Source: SFLA01 sp964485815
GTDB lineage: Bacteria > Bacillota > Clostridia > Oscillospirales > CAG-382
DNA: 64,000 nt
Assembly (NCBI GenBank): GCA_964485815.1
Contig: CAZAJX010000004.1
Coordinates: 8,847-72,846, forward strand
Reading direction: 5' to 3'
This document shows, one piece after another, positions 61,950 to 64,000 of the stretch; the stretch's first letter is position 1; each line of letters begins with the position of its first letter. The notes under the pieces were generated by a model. It was not told the origin of the DNA, searched no databases, and saw only the letters and a program-made list of their open reading frames with translations. The position numbers and the translations under genes are program-made.

Positions 61950-63322
61950 TTTTCAAGAATCTCTTTCACATAGTTTATCTGTGCTTTAACCGAATCTATT
62001 GAGGTTCCGCCCTCGGAAATGCGTTTTTCAACGCAGGTCATCAAATCTATATCATTATAAAGATCGGTATCGAACAAATCGGAATATTCCTTGTAGGTTT
62101 CAATGGGAAGCTCTTCAAGCACGGTGTTTTTCTCTATACAAAGAGCAACCAAGGTGCCGGATATCTTATAAGCGCTTCTGAACGGCATACCTTTTTTGAC
62201 GAGATAATCGGCAAGATCGGTTGCGTTTATAAAACCCTTTTGCGCGGCACGCTTCATATTTGCGGTGTTTGCTTTTAAGGTCTTTATCATTCCCGTGAAC
62301 ACCTTTAGACACATTATAACCGTGTCGCAGGCATCAAAAACACTTTCTTTATCTTCCTGCATATCCTTGTTGTATGCAAGCGGGAGTCCTTTAAGAGTAG
62401 TAAGCAGAGATAAAAGGTCGCCGTAAACACGTCCTGTTTTTCCTCTTACAAGCTCTGCCATATCGGGATTCTTTTTTTGGGGCATTATGGAAGAGCCGGT
62501 AGTGTATGCATCGGAAAGCTCAACAAATTTAAACTCCCAACTTGACCAAAGGATTATTTCTTCGGAAAATCGGGAAAGGTGCATCATAAGAATGGCGATA
62601 TCGCTAATAAGCTCCGCGCAAAAATCGCGGTCGGAAACACCGTCAAGACTGTTAAGACAAATTCCGTCAAACCCAAGTCGTTCTGATTCAAAGCGTCTGT
62701 CGGTATCGTAGGTGGTTCCCGCAAGTGCGCAACAGCCGATAGGGGAAAAGTTCATTCTTTTTCTGCAATCATTCAGTCTGTCCACATCGCGGAGAAGCAT
62801 CATAGCGTATGCCATAAGATGATGTCCGAACGTTATGGGCTGTGCTCTTTGCAGATGGGTATATCCGGGCATTATGGAATCTTTGTATTCGTCTGCTTTT
62901 TCGGTGATAACTGCGGTGAGCTCTTTGGTGAGTGCAAGAATTTCATCGGTTTCGTTACGAAGATACATACGGATATCCAACGCCACCTGGTCATTTCTGC
63001 TTCGCGCCGTGTGAAGCTTTTTTCCCGTTTCGCCGATACGCTCGGTCAGCACCTGCTCCACAAACATATGTATGTCTTCGCAGGACATATCGATCTCAAG
63101 ATTACCGGATTCGATATCTGCAAGTATATCCTCAAGTCCTTTGGTGAGAGCATCCGCATCAGCCTGTGAAATAATGCCCTGCTTTGCAAGCATTGCCGCG
63201 TGGATAATACTACCGGTGATATCCTGTCTGTACATTCTGCTGTCGAAATGTATAGAAGAGTTGAAATCATCGGCTATTTTTTCTGTTATACCGTCGGTGC
63301 GGCCTGCCCACATTTTTGCCAT
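61946..63322 (-). CDS. argH: Argininosuccinate lyase
   Basis: Cleaves argininosuccinate to arginine and fumarate. The N-terminal MWAGRTDGITEKIADDFNSSI, HTARSRNDQVALD, TPGYTHLQRAQPI-like MPGYTHLQRAQPI and the catalytic SSIMPQKKNPD are intact. 458 residues from the ATG at 63322, which follows TTAAGGAG; an upstream in-frame ATG at 63367 falls in the intercistronic hairpin and is unlikely. Confidence 0.96.
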   Translation of the reverse strand: MAKMWAGRTDGITEKIADDFNSSIHFDSRMYRQDITGSIIHAAMLAKQGIISQADADALTKGLEDILADIESGNLEIDMSCEDIHMFVEQVLTERIGETGKKLHTARSRNDQVALDIRMYLRNETDEILALTKELTAVITEKADEYKDSIMPGYTHLQRAQPITFGHHLMAYAMMLLRDVDRLNDCRKRMNFSPIGCCALAGTTYDTDRRFESERLGFDGICLNSLDGVSDRDFCAELISDIAILMMHLSRFSEEIILWSSWEFKFVELSDAYTTGSSIMPQKKNPDMAELVRGKTGRVYGDLLSLLTTLKGLPLAYNKDMQEDKESVFDACDTVIMCLKVFTGMIKTLKANTANMKRAAQKGFINATDLADYLVKKGMPFRSAYKISGTLVALCIEKNTVLEELPIETYKEYSDLFDTDLYNDIDLMTCVEKRISEGGTSIDSVKAQINYVKEILEK

Positions 63323-63366
63323 TTGCCTGTTCTCCTTAAGTCTGAATATATGCGTAACATACGCCA

Positions 63367-63406
63367 AATACCGGCTGACCGCATTTTCGTACGGTCATCC
63401 GGTATT
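63367..63406 (-). other. Intercistronic hairpin between argG and argH
   Basis: Stem AATACCGG + TGACCG pairing with CGGTCA + CCGGTATT (14 bp with one 1x1 mismatch) around a 10-nt loop. On the transcribed minus strand no T run follows, so it looks like a stabilising or processing hairpin rather than a terminator. Confidence 0.6.
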
Positions 63407-63420
63407 CAAAATATTTTTGA

Positions 63421-64000
63421 TTATTTGCCGTCAACCATTGCCTGAACCTTTATGGGAAGACCGTAAAGGTTGATAAATCCGGTTGCATCGGTCTGGTCGT
63501 AATCGCTTTCGCCGAAGGTAGCGATCTCTTCGCTGTAGAGAGAGTAATCACTCCAAACGCCGGCGTTGATCATATTGCCCTTATAGAGCTTGAGCTTTAC
63601 CTTACCGGTTACGCGTTCCTGAGTCTTGTCAACAAAAGCGGAGAGTGCCTCGCGGAGAGGAGTAAACCACTGACCGTTGTAAACCAGTTCAGCAAAGGTA
63701 ATGGAAAGACGCTGTTTTTCGTGAAGAGTCATCTTGTCAAGGCAGATGCTTTCAAGAACACTGTGTGCTTTGTAAAGGATGGTTCCGCCGGGAGTTTCAT
63801 ATACACCGCGGCATTTCATACCTACAAGACGGTTTTCAACGATGTCGATAATACCGATACCGTTCTTTCCGCCGATCTCGTTCAGCTTGAGTATTATATT
63901 CTTTGCGCTCATCTTTTCGCCGTTAAGAGCTACGGGAGTGCCCCGCTCGAACTCAAGAGTGATGTAGGTGGGTTCATCGGGAGCCTGAAGGGGAGAAACA
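63421..64000 (-). CDS. argG: Argininosuccinate synthase, C-terminal part (cut by right edge)
   Basis: Joins citrulline and aspartate with ATP. The frame stays open to the window edge, so the N-terminal ATP-binding domain is outside. Visible segments: FERGTPVALNGEKM, GGKNGIGIIDIVENRLVGMKCRGVYE-type sequence, TPGGTILYKAH, and the C-terminal GFINLYGLPIKV. Its stop is about 98 nt upstream of argH, with a hairpin between. It is the first visible gene of the arginine operon. Confidence 0.96.
   Translation of the reverse strand, partial: VSPLQAPDEPTYITLEFERGTPVALNGEKMSAKNIILKLNEIGGKNGIGIIDIVENRLVGMKCRGVYETPGGTILYKAHSVLESICLDKMTLHEKQRLSITFAELVYNGQWFTPLREALSAFVDKTQERVTGKVKLKLYKGNMINAGVWSDYSLYSEEIATFGESDYDQTDATGFINLYGLPIKVQAMVDGK

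Overview
The window looks like one contiguous stretch of a spore-forming-lineage Clostridia (Bacillota) chromosome, probably an uncultured or gut-type member. The evidence is the gene order topA-plsX-rnc-(radical SAM)-smc-ftsY, the block spoVB-like/mazG/hup/rqcP/yabP/yabQ/divIC/yabR (equivalent to the Bacillus subtilis yab block), consensus sigma-A promoters (TTGACA or TTGAAA, 17 nt, TATAAT-like), strong AGGAG ribosome sites and frequent TTG/GTG starts. Base composition is mid-range, with heavy use of CCC for proline. I see no tRNA, rRNA, CRISPR array, insertion sequence or prophage. Both edges cut genes: topA on the left and argG on the right.

Layout. (1) 1-22.2 kb, plus strand, core housekeeping: DNA topoisomerase I, phospholipid precursor synthesis (plsX), RNase III, a radical SAM protein, SMC, FtsY, dITP/XTP pyrophosphatase, c-di-AMP synthesis (cdaA-cdaR), RecJ, the (p)ppGpp enzyme, D-aminoacyl-tRNA deacylase, HemZ, then the yab-type sporulation and division block ending in a clear terminator. 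(2) 22.3-27.5 kb, accessory: an OmpR-type two-component system, a lipoprotein gene with the same promoter architecture, a metallophosphoesterase and a YgjV-like membrane protein. (3) 27.5-35.2 kb, minus strand: a histidine operon in the order yerC-hisZ-hisG-hisD-hisC-hisB-hisH-hisA-hisF-hisIE, with an inverted repeat filling its promoter spacer. (4) 35.4-51.7 kb, plus strand: proBAC, ilvE, then ilvA-ridA-leuACDB-ilvBHCD and a DUF815 ATPase. (5) 51.8-56.7 kb, accessory: a PH-like membrane protein, a GLUG-type surface protein, a BlaI repressor and a BlaR1-like M56 sensor peptidase with an unusual C-terminal module. (6) 56.7-64 kb, minus strand: the arginine operon argG-argH-argC-argJ-argB-argD-argF.

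About 36 kb is therefore nearly continuous amino-acid biosynthesis: histidine, proline, isoleucine/valine/leucine and arginine. Proline and the branched-chain pathways look complete. The arginine set is complete from glutamate except for carbamoyl-phosphate synthesis, because ArgJ recycles acetyl groups. Histidine lacks only histinidol-phosphate phosphatase.

Most interesting points: tandem 11-bp repeats shared by the two-component operon and the neighbouring lipoprotein promoter; a BlaI/BlaR1-like pair whose sensor carries tandem Cna-B/carboxypeptidase-regulatory-like domains instead of a penicillin-binding domain, in a region of shifted base composition; a dispersed hairpin element present twice in opposite orientation with structure-preserving changes; and a dyad inside the histidine promoter next to a TrpR-family regulator. 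All functional assignments come from reading motifs and context; no database search was run.
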